A stretch of DNA of 64,000 bases from PALSA-1006 sp041660815. GTDB taxonomy: Bacteria > Pseudomonadota > Gammaproteobacteria > Burkholderiales > Gallionellaceae. Shown here piece by piece: positions 51,218-60,275 of this stretch; position 1 is the stretch's first letter, and the number at the start of each line of letters is the position of its first letter. The translations under genes and the position numbers were made by a program. The notes under the pieces were generated by a model. It did not search any database. It saw nothing but the letters and a program-made list of their open reading frames with translations, and was not told the DNA's origin. The DNA lies in contig JBAZVN010000005.1 of NCBI GenBank assembly GCA_041660815.1, forward strand, positions 131,608 to 195,607, written 5' to 3'.

Positions 51218-51751
51218 ATGTCTCAAGCAATCACAGCCGCACGTCCATATGCTCAGGCAGCTTTTGATGAGGCTCAAAAGCTGGGTGAATTAAAAAACTG
51301 GTCTGAAATGCTATCAGCAGCTGCTTCTGCGGTAGAAAATGCCGATTTGCAAGCTGTAATTCGCAGCCCTAAAGTAGATGCGATGCAGTTGGCAAATCTA
51401 ATGTTGATGCTGTCTGGAGAAAAGCTGGGCCAGTTAGCGCAAAATTTTATTAAGCTTCTGGTGGAAAATCAGCGCTTATTGGTATTGCCTCAAATATCCG
51501 TGTTGTTTGAAGCATTGCGTGCGGAAGCAGAGAAAAGTATCGACGTTGTTGTAACCTCAGCATATGAGTTAAATGATACTCAAAAGCAAAAAGTTGTGGC
51601 GGCGTTAAAAGTCAAAATGGGACGCGAAATCAAACTCACATGCGAAACTAATAAAGAGCTGTTGGGTGGAATTGTTATTCGCGCTGGGGACAAAGTAATA
51701 GACGGCTCGGCGCGTACGCGTTTATCCGAGTTGGCTGTAGCATTGGCCTAA
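51218..51751 (+). CDS. atpH: ATP synthase F1 subunit delta
   Basis: A 177-residue stator subunit linking the b dimer to the alpha subunits. The N-terminal helical domain (ARPYAQAAFDEAQKLGELKNW) and the C-terminal family motif (ELLGGIVIRAGDKVIDGSAR) are clear. It starts 5 bp after atpF and is followed 31 bp later by atpA. Confidence 0.96.
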   Translation: MSQAITAARPYAQAAFDEAQKLGELKNWSEMLSAAASAVENADLQAVIRSPKVDAMQLANLMLMLSGEKLGQLAQNFIKLLVENQRLLVLPQISVLFEALRAEAEKSIDVVVTSAYELNDTQKQKVVAALKVKMGREIKLTCETNKELLGGIVIRAGDKVIDGSARTRLSELAVALA

Positions 51752-51782
51752 TCACCGATTTATCGAAATAAGGAAAAGTCAG

Positions 51783-53324
51783 ATGAAGCTCAACCCTTCT
51801 GAAATTAGCAACTTGATTCGCAGCCGCATTGAAAACTTTGAGGCTTTGACCGAAGCGCGCACCGAAGGTACGGTTGTTAGCGTAACCGATGGTATTGTAC
51901 GTGTGCACGGTTTGTCAGATGTAATGCAGGGTGAAATGTTGGAATTTCCAGGCAACACATACGGTTTAGCTTTGAACCTAGAGCGTGACTCTGTAGGTGC
52001 AGTTGTGCTGGGTGAATATGAACATATCTCAGAAGGCGATACGGTTAAATGTACCGGCAAAATTCTGGAAGTTCCTGTAGGTCCAGAATTACGCGGACGC
52101 GTTGTTAATGCACTGGGACAGCCGATTGATGGTAAAGGTCCGATTAACGCCAAGATGACCGATAAGGTTGAAAAAGTTGCACCAGGTGTTATTGCACGTA
52201 AATCAGTAGATCAACCAGTACAAACCGGTTTGAAGTCAATTGACTCAATGGTTCCGGTTGGTCGCGGTCAACGTGAATTGATTATCGGTGACCGTCAAAC
52301 AGGTAAAACAGCTGTAGCAATCGACACCATCATCAATCAAAAAGGTCAAAACATGACCTGCGTTTATGTAGCAATTGGCCAAAAGGCTTCAACAATTGCT
52401 AATGTAGTACGTAAATTGGAAGAACACGGTGCAATGGGTTATACCATTGTGGTTGTTGCAACAGCGTCTGATTCGGCTGCAATGCAATTCTTGGCACCTT
52501 ATGCTGGTTGCACAATGGGTGAATATTTCCGTGATCGCGGTGAAGATGCGCTGATTGTATATGATGACTTAACCAAGCAAGCATGGGCATATCGCCAAAT
52601 TTCCTTGTTGTTGCGTCGTCCTCCTGGTCGTGAAGCTTATCCTGGCGACGTTTTCTACTTGCACTCACGCTTGCTGGAGCGCGCATCTCGCGTTAATGCG
52701 GATTACGTTGAAGCTTTCACCAAAGGTGAAGTTAAGGGTAAAACTGGTTCATTGACAGCATTGCCAATCATTGAAACTGCAGCCGGCGACGTTTCAGCCT
52801 TCGTTCCAACTAACGTAATTTCGATTACTGACGGTCAGATTTTCCTTGAGACTGATTTGTTTAACGCAGGTGTACGTCCTGCTATCAACGCCGGTATTTC
52901 AGTATCCCGCGTGGGTGGTGCTGCTCAAACTAAAGTAATCAAGAAGTTAGGCGGCGGTGTTCGTTTGGCGCTGGCACAGTATCGTGAATTGGCAGCTTTT
53001 GCACAATTTGCATCTGATTTGGATGAGGTAACTCGCAAGCAATTGGAGCGTGGCCGCTTAGTTACTGAGTTAATGAAACAGTTGCAATATGCACCGTTAT
53101 CTATTGCAGAAATGGCTGTTACATTGTTCTCGGTCAACAAAGGTTACTTTGATGATGTTGAAGTTAAGAAAGCTTTAGCTTTTGAGTCGGCAGTTCATGC
53201 TTACTTGAAATCAAAGCATAAAGACTTGATGGATGCGATCAATACCAGCAAAGATTTAAGTGCAGATAATGAAAAAATTCTGTCTGCTGCAATTGAAACC
53301 TTTAAGTCCACCGCAGTTTACTAA
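51783..53324 (+). CDS. atpA: ATP synthase F1 subunit alpha
   Basis: A 513-residue, non-catalytic nucleotide-binding subunit of F1. The P-loop (GDRQTGKTAVA), the DDLTKQAWAYR motif and the alpha arginine-finger region (ISVSRVGGAAQ) are intact. It starts MKLNPSEISNLIRSRI and has normal length. GGAAAAG precedes the ATG. It lies between delta and gamma. Confidence 0.98.
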   Translation: MKLNPSEISNLIRSRIENFEALTEARTEGTVVSVTDGIVRVHGLSDVMQGEMLEFPGNTYGLALNLERDSVGAVVLGEYEHISEGDTVKCTGKILEVPVGPELRGRVVNALGQPIDGKGPINAKMTDKVEKVAPGVIARKSVDQPVQTGLKSIDSMVPVGRGQRELIIGDRQTGKTAVAIDTIINQKGQNMTCVYVAIGQKASTIANVVRKLEEHGAMGYTIVVVATASDSAAMQFLAPYAGCTMGEYFRDRGEDALIVYDDLTKQAWAYRQISLLLRRPPGREAYPGDVFYLHSRLLERASRVNADYVEAFTKGEVKGKTGSLTALPIIETAAGDVSAFVPTNVISITDGQIFLETDLFNAGVRPAINAGISVSRVGGAAQTKVIKKLGGGVRLALAQYRELAAFAQFASDLDEVTRKQLERGRLVTELMKQLQYAPLSIAEMAVTLFSVNKGYFDDVEVKKALAFESAVHAYLKSKHKDLMDAINTSKDLSADNEKILSAAIETFKSTAVY

Positions 53325-53338
53325 GCGAGAGTCTAATC

Positions 53339-54208
53339 ATGGCTGGTAGCAAAGAGATACGCACCAAGATCAAAAGCGTAGAAAATACGCGAAAGATTAC
53401 GCGTGCAATGGAAATGGTTGCGGCAGCTAAAATGCGCAGAGCTCAAGAGCGTATGCGTGCTGCCCGGCCCTATGCTGAAAAAATTCGTCAGGTTGCTGCA
53501 CACTTGGCTCATGCAAATCCTGAGTACAAGCATCCATACTTAATTAAGCGTGATTCAGTTAAAAACGTTGGTATTATCGTAATCACATCCGATAAAGGAT
53601 TGTGCGGTGGTTTAAATACTAACGTATTACGAGTTGTCACCAATCGCATGAAAGAATGGGATAGTACGGGTACAGGACTAAGAATTACGCCAATTGGCAA
53701 TAAAGGTTTCAGCTTTATGAGTCGAATTGGCGCAAAAATACAGTCGCACTTAACAGGTTTGGGCGATACACCTCACGTAGAAAACTTAATTGGTGCAGTT
53801 AAGGCCATGTTGGACGCCTACGTTGCGGGTGAAGTTGACGCAATTTATATCTCCTACAATCATTTTGTTAATACGATGAAACAAGAGCCGACATTTGAGC
53901 AATTGTTGCCATTATCCGGCGAGTTTATAAGCGAAAGACGCGGCGGACAATGGGATTACATCTATGAGCCTGATGCTAAGTTGGTAGTAGATGAATTATT
54001 GCTGCGTTATGTAGAGTCTTTGGTTTACTCGGCAGTTACAGAAAATCAAGCGTCCGAACAAAGTTCACGTATGGTTGCGATGAAAGCTGCATCGGATAAT
54101 GCAAAGACTGTTATTGGTGAACTTAAGCTGATTTACAACAAAGCACGTCAGGCAGCGATCACCAAGGAAATTTCAGAAATTGTTGGTGGAGCAGCAGCGG
54201 TAAATTAA
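53339..54208 (+). CDS. atpG: ATP synthase F1 subunit gamma
   Basis: A 289-residue central rotor shaft. The N-terminal coiled helix (GSKEIRTKIKSVENTRKITRAMEMVAA, split here only for description) and the C-terminal conserved helix (SSRMVAMKAASDNA and AITKEISEIVGGA) are typical. The mid-domain contains ITSDKGLCGGLN. It is followed 55 bp later by atpD. Confidence 0.97.
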   Translation: MAGSKEIRTKIKSVENTRKITRAMEMVAAAKMRRAQERMRAARPYAEKIRQVAAHLAHANPEYKHPYLIKRDSVKNVGIIVITSDKGLCGGLNTNVLRVVTNRMKEWDSTGTGLRITPIGNKGFSFMSRIGAKIQSHLTGLGDTPHVENLIGAVKAMLDAYVAGEVDAIYISYNHFVNTMKQEPTFEQLLPLSGEFISERRGGQWDYIYEPDAKLVVDELLLRYVESLVYSAVTENQASEQSSRMVAMKAASDNAKTVIGELKLIYNKARQAAITKEISEIVGGAAAVN

Positions 54209-54263
54209 AGCACCGCTGCTTTGCAGCTGTGTACAGAATCAATTTAAAGTGGGGAATCTTAAA

Positions 54264-55664
54264 ATGAGTCAAGGCAAGATTGTTCAGTGTATCGGTGCGG
54301 TGGTGGACGTAGAGTTTCCCCGTGATCAGATGCCTAAAGTATATGATGCTCTTAAGGTAAAAGACGAGGCAAGTTCTGTTGCTGAAAAGGATTTAACCTT
54401 GGAGGTTCAGCAGCAAATTGGTGATGGAGTGGTTCGCACCATCGCCATGGGCTCTTCTGATGGCTTACGTCGTGGAATGGTTGTATTGAATACAGGATCG
54501 CAAATTTCTGTGCCAGTTGGCTCAGGAACATTGGGCCGCATTATGGACGTTTTAGGACGCCCGATTGACGATGCCGGTGAAGTTAAATGTGATGAGCGTC
54601 GCTCAATTCACCAAAAAGCGCCAAAATTTGATGAACTATCTCCTTCTATTGATTTGCTGGAAACAGGCATCAAAGTTATCGACTTGGTTTGTCCTTTTGC
54701 CAAGGGTGGTAAGGTTGGCTTATTCGGTGGTGCCGGTGTGGGCAAAACCGTTAACATGATGGAACTCATCAACAATATTGCCAAGCAGCACAGCGGATTG
54801 TCTGTGTTTGCCGGTGTAGGTGAGCGTACTCGTGAAGGTAATGACTTTTACCACGAAATGAAAGACTCAAATGTACTGGACAAAGTTGCAATGGTGTTCG
54901 GTCAGATGAACGAGCCGCCTGGCAACCGTTTGCGCGTTGCGCTTTCCGGTTTGACCATGGCTGAAAAGTTCCGTGATGAAGGGCGTGACATTCTGTTCTT
55001 CGTTGATAACATCTACCGTTACACTTTGGCAGGAACTGAAGTATCTGCTTTGTTGGGTCGTATGCCGTCAGCAGTAGGTTACCAACCTACTTTGGCTGAA
55101 GAAATGGGCCGTTTGCAAGAGCGTATTACTTCAACTAAGGTTGGTTCGATTACGTCGATTCAAGCTGTTTACGTACCTGCGGATGACTTAACTGATCCTT
55201 CTCCTGCTACGACCTTCTTGCATCTGGATTCAACAGTTGTGTTGTCGCGTGATATCGCTTCTTTGGGTATTTATCCTGCCGTTGATCCGCTTGATTCATC
55301 TTCTCGTCAACTTGATCCATTAGTTGTGGGTGAAGAGCATTATTCAGTAGCGCGTGGTGTTCAGCAGACTCTGCAACGTTACAAAGAACTGCGCGATATT
55401 ATTGCTATTTTGGGTATGGATGAATTGGCACCCGAGGACAAACTTGCTGTTGCTCGTGCGCGCAAGATCCAGCGCTTCTTGTCCCAACCATTCCACGTTG
55501 CTGAAGTATTTACCGGTAGCCCTGGCAAATACGTGACCCTGAAGGAGACCATCAAAGGCTTCAAGGGAATTGTTAACGGTGAATACGATCATTTGCCAGA
55601 ACAAGCTTTCTATATGGTTGGCGGAATTGAAGAAGCCATCGAAAAAGCTAAGACTCTGCAATAA
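54264..55664 (+). CDS. atpD: ATP synthase F1 subunit beta
   Basis: A 466-residue catalytic subunit. The P-loop (GGAGVGKTVNMMELI), the catalytic glutamate (GERTREGND), Walker B (ILFFVDNIYRYT) and the adenine-pocket tyrosine near GIYPAVDP are present. The Walker-B neighbour is IYRYT where IFRFT is more usual, a conservative change. I chose the ATG at 54264 over a GTG five codons earlier. Confidence 0.98.
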   Translation: MSQGKIVQCIGAVVDVEFPRDQMPKVYDALKVKDEASSVAEKDLTLEVQQQIGDGVVRTIAMGSSDGLRRGMVVLNTGSQISVPVGSGTLGRIMDVLGRPIDDAGEVKCDERRSIHQKAPKFDELSPSIDLLETGIKVIDLVCPFAKGGKVGLFGGAGVGKTVNMMELINNIAKQHSGLSVFAGVGERTREGNDFYHEMKDSNVLDKVAMVFGQMNEPPGNRLRVALSGLTMAEKFRDEGRDILFFVDNIYRYTLAGTEVSALLGRMPSAVGYQPTLAEEMGRLQERITSTKVGSITSIQAVYVPADDLTDPSPATTFLHLDSTVVLSRDIASLGIYPAVDPLDSSSRQLDPLVVGEEHYSVARGVQQTLQRYKELRDIIAILGMDELAPEDKLAVARARKIQRFLSQPFHVAEVFTGSPGKYVTLKETIKGFKGIVNGEYDHLPEQAFYMVGGIEEAIEKAKTLQ

Positions 55665-55675
55665 AGGTGGCTACT

Positions 55676-56104
55676 ATGGCAATGACAGTTCATGTAGATG
55701 TAGTGAGTGCTGAGGCATCCATATTCTCCGGCCTTGCGGAACTGGTAATTGTTCCTGGTGAGGCTGGGGAGTTGGGCATCTATCCTAACCATGCCCCTTT
55801 GCTAACTCGCATCAAGCCAGGATCAGTGCGACTTAAGATTCCTAATGAGTCGCAAGATACTTTAATTTATGTATCGGGTGGAATGCTTGAAGTACAACCT
55901 AACATTGTTACGATACTGGCTGATACGGCAATCCGTGGAGCTGATCTGGATGAAGCTCGCGCACTAGAATCCAAGCGTGCAGCTGAAGAAGCAATGAGAA
56001 ACCGCATTTCAGACATTGATTATGCAGCTGCTCAAGCTGAGTTGTCTGAGGCGATCGCTCAGTTACATGCTATATCCAGGATGCGCAAAGGATCAACGCA
56101 TTAA
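55676..56104 (+). CDS. atpC: ATP synthase F1 subunit epsilon
   Basis: A 142-residue rotor subunit with an N-terminal beta domain (VVSAEASIFSG, PGEAGELGIYPNHAPLLT) and a C-terminal helical hairpin that can inhibit ATP hydrolysis. I used the ATG at 55676, with AAAGGTGG as ribosome-binding site, rather than the GTG at 55667. It is the last gene of the atp operon and ends at an intrinsic terminator. Confidence 0.95.
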   Translation: MAMTVHVDVVSAEASIFSGLAELVIVPGEAGELGIYPNHAPLLTRIKPGSVRLKIPNESQDTLIYVSGGMLEVQPNIVTILADTAIRGADLDEARALESKRAAEEAMRNRISDIDYAAAQAELSEAIAQLHAISRMRKGSTH

Positions 56105-56125
56105 TTTAGTTTGATACTTAACTAC

Positions 56126-56153
56126 AAAAAAAACGGCTAATGCCGTTTTTTTT
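56126..56153 (+). terminator. Intrinsic terminator of the atp operon
   Basis: A 12-bp stem, eight A then CGGC (56126-56137) and GCCG then eight T (56142-56153), around a TAAT loop. It is a classic rho-independent terminator between atpC and glmU. Confidence 0.92.
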
Positions 56154-56186
56154 GTTTATAATCAACGAAATAAACTGGTGGCCACA

Positions 56187-57548
56187 ATGACAAACCTGAA
56201 TATCGTAATACTTGCTGCAGGAAAAGGTACGCGTATGTACTCCGACACCCCCAAGGTTTTACATAACTTGGCGGGTAAATCGTTAGTCCAACATGTGCTG
56301 GATACTGCATCTGAGCTGCATTCAAATAATACCATCATAATTTTCGGACATGGAGGTGAAGCTGTTCCCAAAGCTTTGTCTCACTCCAATAGTCACTTTG
56401 TATTGCAGGAACCCCAATTGGGAACAGGACATGCTGTACGACAGGCAATTCCAAAACTACTTCCAGACAGCAGAACATTAATTTTGTACGGCGATGTACC
56501 ACTAATTCAAACAAGTACGTTGCAAAAGATGCTGGAAGTTGAAAGTGACCTGATTTTGCTCACCATCATGTTAGATAATCCATCAGGCTATGGTCGTATC
56601 TTGCGAGATGCACAAGGTGAGGTACAAGAAATTGTTGAAGAAAAAGATGCCACAGCGGAACAGAGGCTTATTAAAGAAGTTAATACCGGAATGTTATTGG
56701 CAAAAACTAACTTTCTGGAAAAATGGCTTTCGAGTCTTACTAACGCTAACGTGCAGGGAGAGTATTACCTTACCGATATTGTCAGTTTGGCTGTCAAAGA
56801 TTCGGTTTCAGTTAAAACTGTTCATCCCGCCCATCAATGGGAGGTTGAAGGGATCAATAGTAAAATTCAATTGGCTAATTTGGAAAGAACCTGGCAAAGT
56901 GTATTGGCTATGCGATTGCTGGCACAGGGCGTCACATTGGCTGATCCGGCAAGAATTGATATTCGCGGACAATTAAATTGTGAGCGAGATGTCGAAATTG
57001 ACGTAGGCTGTATCTTTGAAGGGAACGTAACTTTGGGTAAAGGAGTAAAAGTGGGCGCACACTCCATTGTTAAAAATACCTTTGTTTCAGCAAATACAGA
57101 AATTGCACCATACAGTCATATTGATCAAGCAACATTGGGTGACAATTGCCGGATAGGTCCCTTTGCGCGTATTCGACCCGGTAGCCAACTTTCAAATGAT
57201 GTACATGTTGGTAATTTCGTGGAAATTAAAAATAGTAATATTGCTAGTTATAGCAAAGCCAATCATCTCAGCTATATTGGCGATGCAACGATCGGAAGCC
57301 GGGTGAATATAGGGGCAGGAACCATAACCTGTAATTATGATGGCGCAAATAAATTTCGTACTACGATTGAAGATGATGCATTTATCGGCTCGGATACTCA
57401 ATTAGTGGCACCAGTTACAGTAAGAAAAGGTGCGACAATTGGTGCAGGATCAACAATTACCCGAGATACGCCGGCAAATGAATTATCCCTGTCACGCTCC
57501 AAACAAATAAGTGTGCCAAGCTGGCAACGCCCAACCAAGAAAAAATAA
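56187..57548 (+). CDS. glmU: Bifunctional GlmU (uridyltransferase / acetyltransferase)
   Basis: A 453-residue enzyme that makes UDP-N-acetylglucosamine, the precursor of peptidoglycan and lipopolysaccharide. The N-terminal uridyltransferase domain has the nucleotide motif LAAGKGTRMYSDTPKVLH and GDVPL; the C-terminal left-handed beta-helix acetyltransferase domain shows hexapeptide repeats and NIGAGTITCNYDG. I chose the ATG at 56187 over a GTG three codons earlier. It pairs with glmS, 20 bp downstream. Confidence 0.97.
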   Translation: MTNLNIVILAAGKGTRMYSDTPKVLHNLAGKSLVQHVLDTASELHSNNTIIIFGHGGEAVPKALSHSNSHFVLQEPQLGTGHAVRQAIPKLLPDSRTLILYGDVPLIQTSTLQKMLEVESDLILLTIMLDNPSGYGRILRDAQGEVQEIVEEKDATAEQRLIKEVNTGMLLAKTNFLEKWLSSLTNANVQGEYYLTDIVSLAVKDSVSVKTVHPAHQWEVEGINSKIQLANLERTWQSVLAMRLLAQGVTLADPARIDIRGQLNCERDVEIDVGCIFEGNVTLGKGVKVGAHSIVKNTFVSANTEIAPYSHIDQATLGDNCRIGPFARIRPGSQLSNDVHVGNFVEIKNSNIASYSKANHLSYIGDATIGSRVNIGAGTITCNYDGANKFRTTIEDDAFIGSDTQLVAPVTVRKGATIGAGSTITRDTPANELSLSRSKQISVPSWQRPTKKK

Positions 57549-57568
57549 TTTATTAACGGAAACGAACT

Positions 57569-59395
57569 ATGTGTGGAATTGTAGGCGCGGTTGCGCAAAG
57601 AAATGTGGTCCCAATTTTAGTTGAAGGTTTGCTGCGTCTGGAATATCGTGGATATGACTCTGCCGGTTTGGTAGTTGTGAGTGATGGTCAATTGCTCAGA
57701 GTCCGTAGCAATGGTCGAGTTGCTGATTTAAAGAATAAAAGCGCAGAAACTCAGGGCTATTTGGGTATTGCTCATACCCGCTGGGCAACACATGGTATTC
57801 CCAGTGAACGTAACGCTCACCCACACATGAGTCACGACTTAATTGCTGTAGTGCACAATGGAATTATCGAAAATTATGAGGAGTTACGCCAGAAGCTAAC
57901 CTCGCAAGGTTATGTATTTACATCGGATACCGATACTGAAGTAATTGCTCACTTGGTTCACTCGTTTTATGCAAAAAGCAAAAATCTTCTTAAAGCAACG
58001 CAGGAAGCATTGACGAAGTTAGTCGGAGCCTATGCAATTGGTGTTGTCGCAGCAGATAACCCTGATCACTTAATTGCGGCGCGAAAGGGAAGTCCTTTGT
58101 TATTAGGCGTTGGTGAAAACGAACATTTCATTGCCTCAGATATGTCTGCTTTGCTGCAAGTTACGCAAAAAGTGGTGTATTTGGAGGAGGGAGATGTGGT
58201 TGAGTTGGGACTAACTAACTATCGCATCTTTGATAGCATGGGAACTGTAGTCGAACGATCCGTAAATATAAGTGAATTGAATAGTGAAAGTGTAGAGCTG
58301 GGAGAATACCAACACTACATGCAAAAAGAAATTCACGAGCAACCTCAAGCATTGGCTGATACGCTGGAATCAGTCTGCAACAGTCAAACGCTAATACCCG
58401 GATTATTTGGCGCAGAAGCAGCCAGTGCATTTTCTCAAATCGATAGCATCTTAATTCTGGCTTGTGGAACGAGCCACCATGCTGGTATGGTCGCACGCTA
58501 TTGGCTGGAAGAAGTAGCAGGCATTCCGTGCGTAGTAGAAATTGCCAGTGAATATCGTTACCGTGTAAGCGTTGCCAATCCCAGAACCTTGATAATCACA
58601 ATTTCTCAATCAGGAGAAACAGCTGATACTCTGGCCGCCCTGAATCATGCAAAATCTATCGGACATTTGCAAACCCTGGCTATTTGTAACGTACCGGAAA
58701 GTGCAATTATCCGTCAATCTAAACTGCGTTTTTTAACTCGGGCCGGCCCGGAAATTGGAGTTGCCTCGACAAAAGCATTTACCACGCAATTAGCCGCTTT
58801 ATTTTTGCTAACTTTAGTTTTGGCCAAGCTACGCGGTAAAATCAGCCCGCTGCAAGAGCAGCAGCATTTGCACGATTTACGTCATCTACCGAGTGCCGTA
58901 TTGGCAGTATTAAAATTAGAACCTGCCATTGCCAAGTTGGCTGCACAGTTTTCAGACAAGCATCATGCATTGTTTTTAGGGCGCGGACTACATTATCCAA
59001 TTGCGTCGGAAGGTGCGCTAAAGCTCAAAGAAATATCCTATATCCATGCTGAAGCCTATCCAGCCGGTGAATTAAAGCATGGCCCATTAGCTTTGGTTGA
59101 TAAAGACATGCCAGTGGTCGCAGTTGCGCCCAATGATACGTTGTTGGAAAAACTTAAATCAAATTTGCAGGAAGTCCGCGCACGGGGTGGTGAATTGTAT
59201 GTGTTTGCCGATGCTCAAACCCGAATTCACTCCAGCGAAGGTGTGCATGTGATGCAAATGCCCGAACACGCAGGATTTCTCAGCCCTATTCTTCATACGA
59301 TACCTTTGCAATTGCTGGCATATTACGTAGCATTGCAAAAGGGAACTGACGTTGATAAGCCAAGAAACTTGGCGAAGTCGGTAACAGTCGAATAA
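57569..59395 (+). CDS. glmS: Glutamine-fructose-6-phosphate aminotransferase
   Basis: A 608-residue enzyme that makes glucosamine 6-phosphate. The processed N-terminal nucleophile cysteine (MCGIVGAV), the glutaminase motif (GHTRWATHG-like AHTRWATHG) and two SIS sugar-isomerase domains (CGTSHHAG, SQSGETADT, ELKHGPLALV) are complete. The C terminus DKPRNLAKSVTVE is standard. It forms an operon with glmU. I saw no glmS ribozyme-like leader; the gap is only 20 bp. Confidence 0.97.
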   Translation: MCGIVGAVAQRNVVPILVEGLLRLEYRGYDSAGLVVVSDGQLLRVRSNGRVADLKNKSAETQGYLGIAHTRWATHGIPSERNAHPHMSHDLIAVVHNGIIENYEELRQKLTSQGYVFTSDTDTEVIAHLVHSFYAKSKNLLKATQEALTKLVGAYAIGVVAADNPDHLIAARKGSPLLLGVGENEHFIASDMSALLQVTQKVVYLEEGDVVELGLTNYRIFDSMGTVVERSVNISELNSESVELGEYQHYMQKEIHEQPQALADTLESVCNSQTLIPGLFGAEAASAFSQIDSILILACGTSHHAGMVARYWLEEVAGIPCVVEIASEYRYRVSVANPRTLIITISQSGETADTLAALNHAKSIGHLQTLAICNVPESAIIRQSKLRFLTRAGPEIGVASTKAFTTQLAALFLLTLVLAKLRGKISPLQEQQHLHDLRHLPSAVLAVLKLEPAIAKLAAQFSDKHHALFLGRGLHYPIASEGALKLKEISYIHAEAYPAGELKHGPLALVDKDMPVVAVAPNDTLLEKLKSNLQEVRARGGELYVFADAQTRIHSSEGVHVMQMPEHAGFLSPILHTIPLQLLAYYVALQKGTDVDKPRNLAKSVTVE

Positions 59396-59464
59396 ACCGA
59401 AGAAATTTCCCGGTTTACCGATTTTTACTAACTCAGCGGCACTCCCACTACGTGGAGAAATAGC

Positions 59465-60235
59465 ATGGCGGTTATCGCCGTATTCAATCAAAAAGGCGGA
59501 GTAGGGAAAACCACTTCAACCTTGAATATCGTTGCCGGGCTAGCAATGGCTCAGAAGCAGCCGATCGCCTTGGATATGGATCCGCAGGGGTCATTGAGCA
59601 TAGCTTCCGGCCTGAAGGATGCGCGTGCCCAAGAGCGCAACATGGCGACTTTTTTCAAAGAAAAAACACCGCTGGCTAATTTGCTGCACGATACTCCAGC
59701 GGGTTGGCAATTGATCCCCGCTTCAATTGAGTTGTCCAAAATAGATGCGTTATACGGCAGCGATCCTAATGCGGCAAAGTTATTAAAACAGGGCTTGGGT
59801 GAAGAGTTAGCTTTAACCGGCGCACCCATTTTAATTGATTGCTGTCCGATGTTGGGAGTGCTTACTCTCAACGCTTTGCTTGCGGCAGATAGAGTATTAA
59901 TACCGGTCGCAGCAGACTTCTTGTCACAACAAGGAGTACACCGTCTAGATGCAGCTTTGAATGTTCTGGAAAGAAAACTGCATCGAAAATTTGAACGTCG
60001 AATTGTGGTCACGCGTTTCGATTCGCGCAGAAAACTATCTTATGAAATTTATGACAAACTAAAAGAACGTTATGGAAGTTTAGTTTGCCAAACGCGCATT
60101 GGTGAAAACGTAGCATTAGCAACAAGTCCAATGCATGGATTGGATATTTTTGCGTTTGGTCCGCATACACCCGGAGCAGCGGATTACAAGGCGCTGACCC
60201 TGGAGTTAATGAAAAGCGGCTTTTTTGACAACTAA
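59465..60235 (+). CDS. Orphan ParA-family ATPase
   Basis: A 256-residue deviant-Walker ATPase (FNQKGGVGKTTSTLN, LDMDPQGSLS, LIDCCPMLGVLT). It is distinct from the chromosomal ParA at 47.6 kb and has no ParB-like partner beside it. Such orphan ParA proteins (for example PpfA or ParC types) position chemotaxis clusters, polar machines or other cargo. The motility genes 3-4 kb downstream (YjfB and flhD) make a link with flagella or chemotaxis possible, but this is inferred. It converges on the Ser/Thr kinase gene; an inverted repeat lies between. Confidence 0.88.
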   Translation: MAVIAVFNQKGGVGKTTSTLNIVAGLAMAQKQPIALDMDPQGSLSIASGLKDARAQERNMATFFKEKTPLANLLHDTPAGWQLIPASIELSKIDALYGSDPNAAKLLKQGLGEELALTGAPILIDCCPMLGVLTLNALLAADRVLIPVAADFLSQQGVHRLDAALNVLERKLHRKFERRIVVTRFDSRRKLSYEIYDKLKERYGSLVCQTRIGENVALATSPMHGLDIFAFGPHTPGAADYKALTLELMKSGFFDN

Positions 60236-60244
60236 AAACCATTA

Positions 60245-60275
60245 TAATCAATGCGTTGCATCAATGCATTGATTA
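60245..60275. terminator. Inverted repeat between ParA-like and kinase genes
   Basis: A 10-bp stem, TAATCAATGC (60245-60254) and GCATTGATTA (60266-60275), with an 11-base loop, lies between two convergent genes. It may be a weak bidirectional terminator; the stem is AT-rich and there is no clear T-tract. Confidence 0.5.

Noticed and set aside
57549..57568. A glmS ribozyme or small-RNA-type leader.
   Set aside because: The gap between glmU and glmS is only 20 bp.
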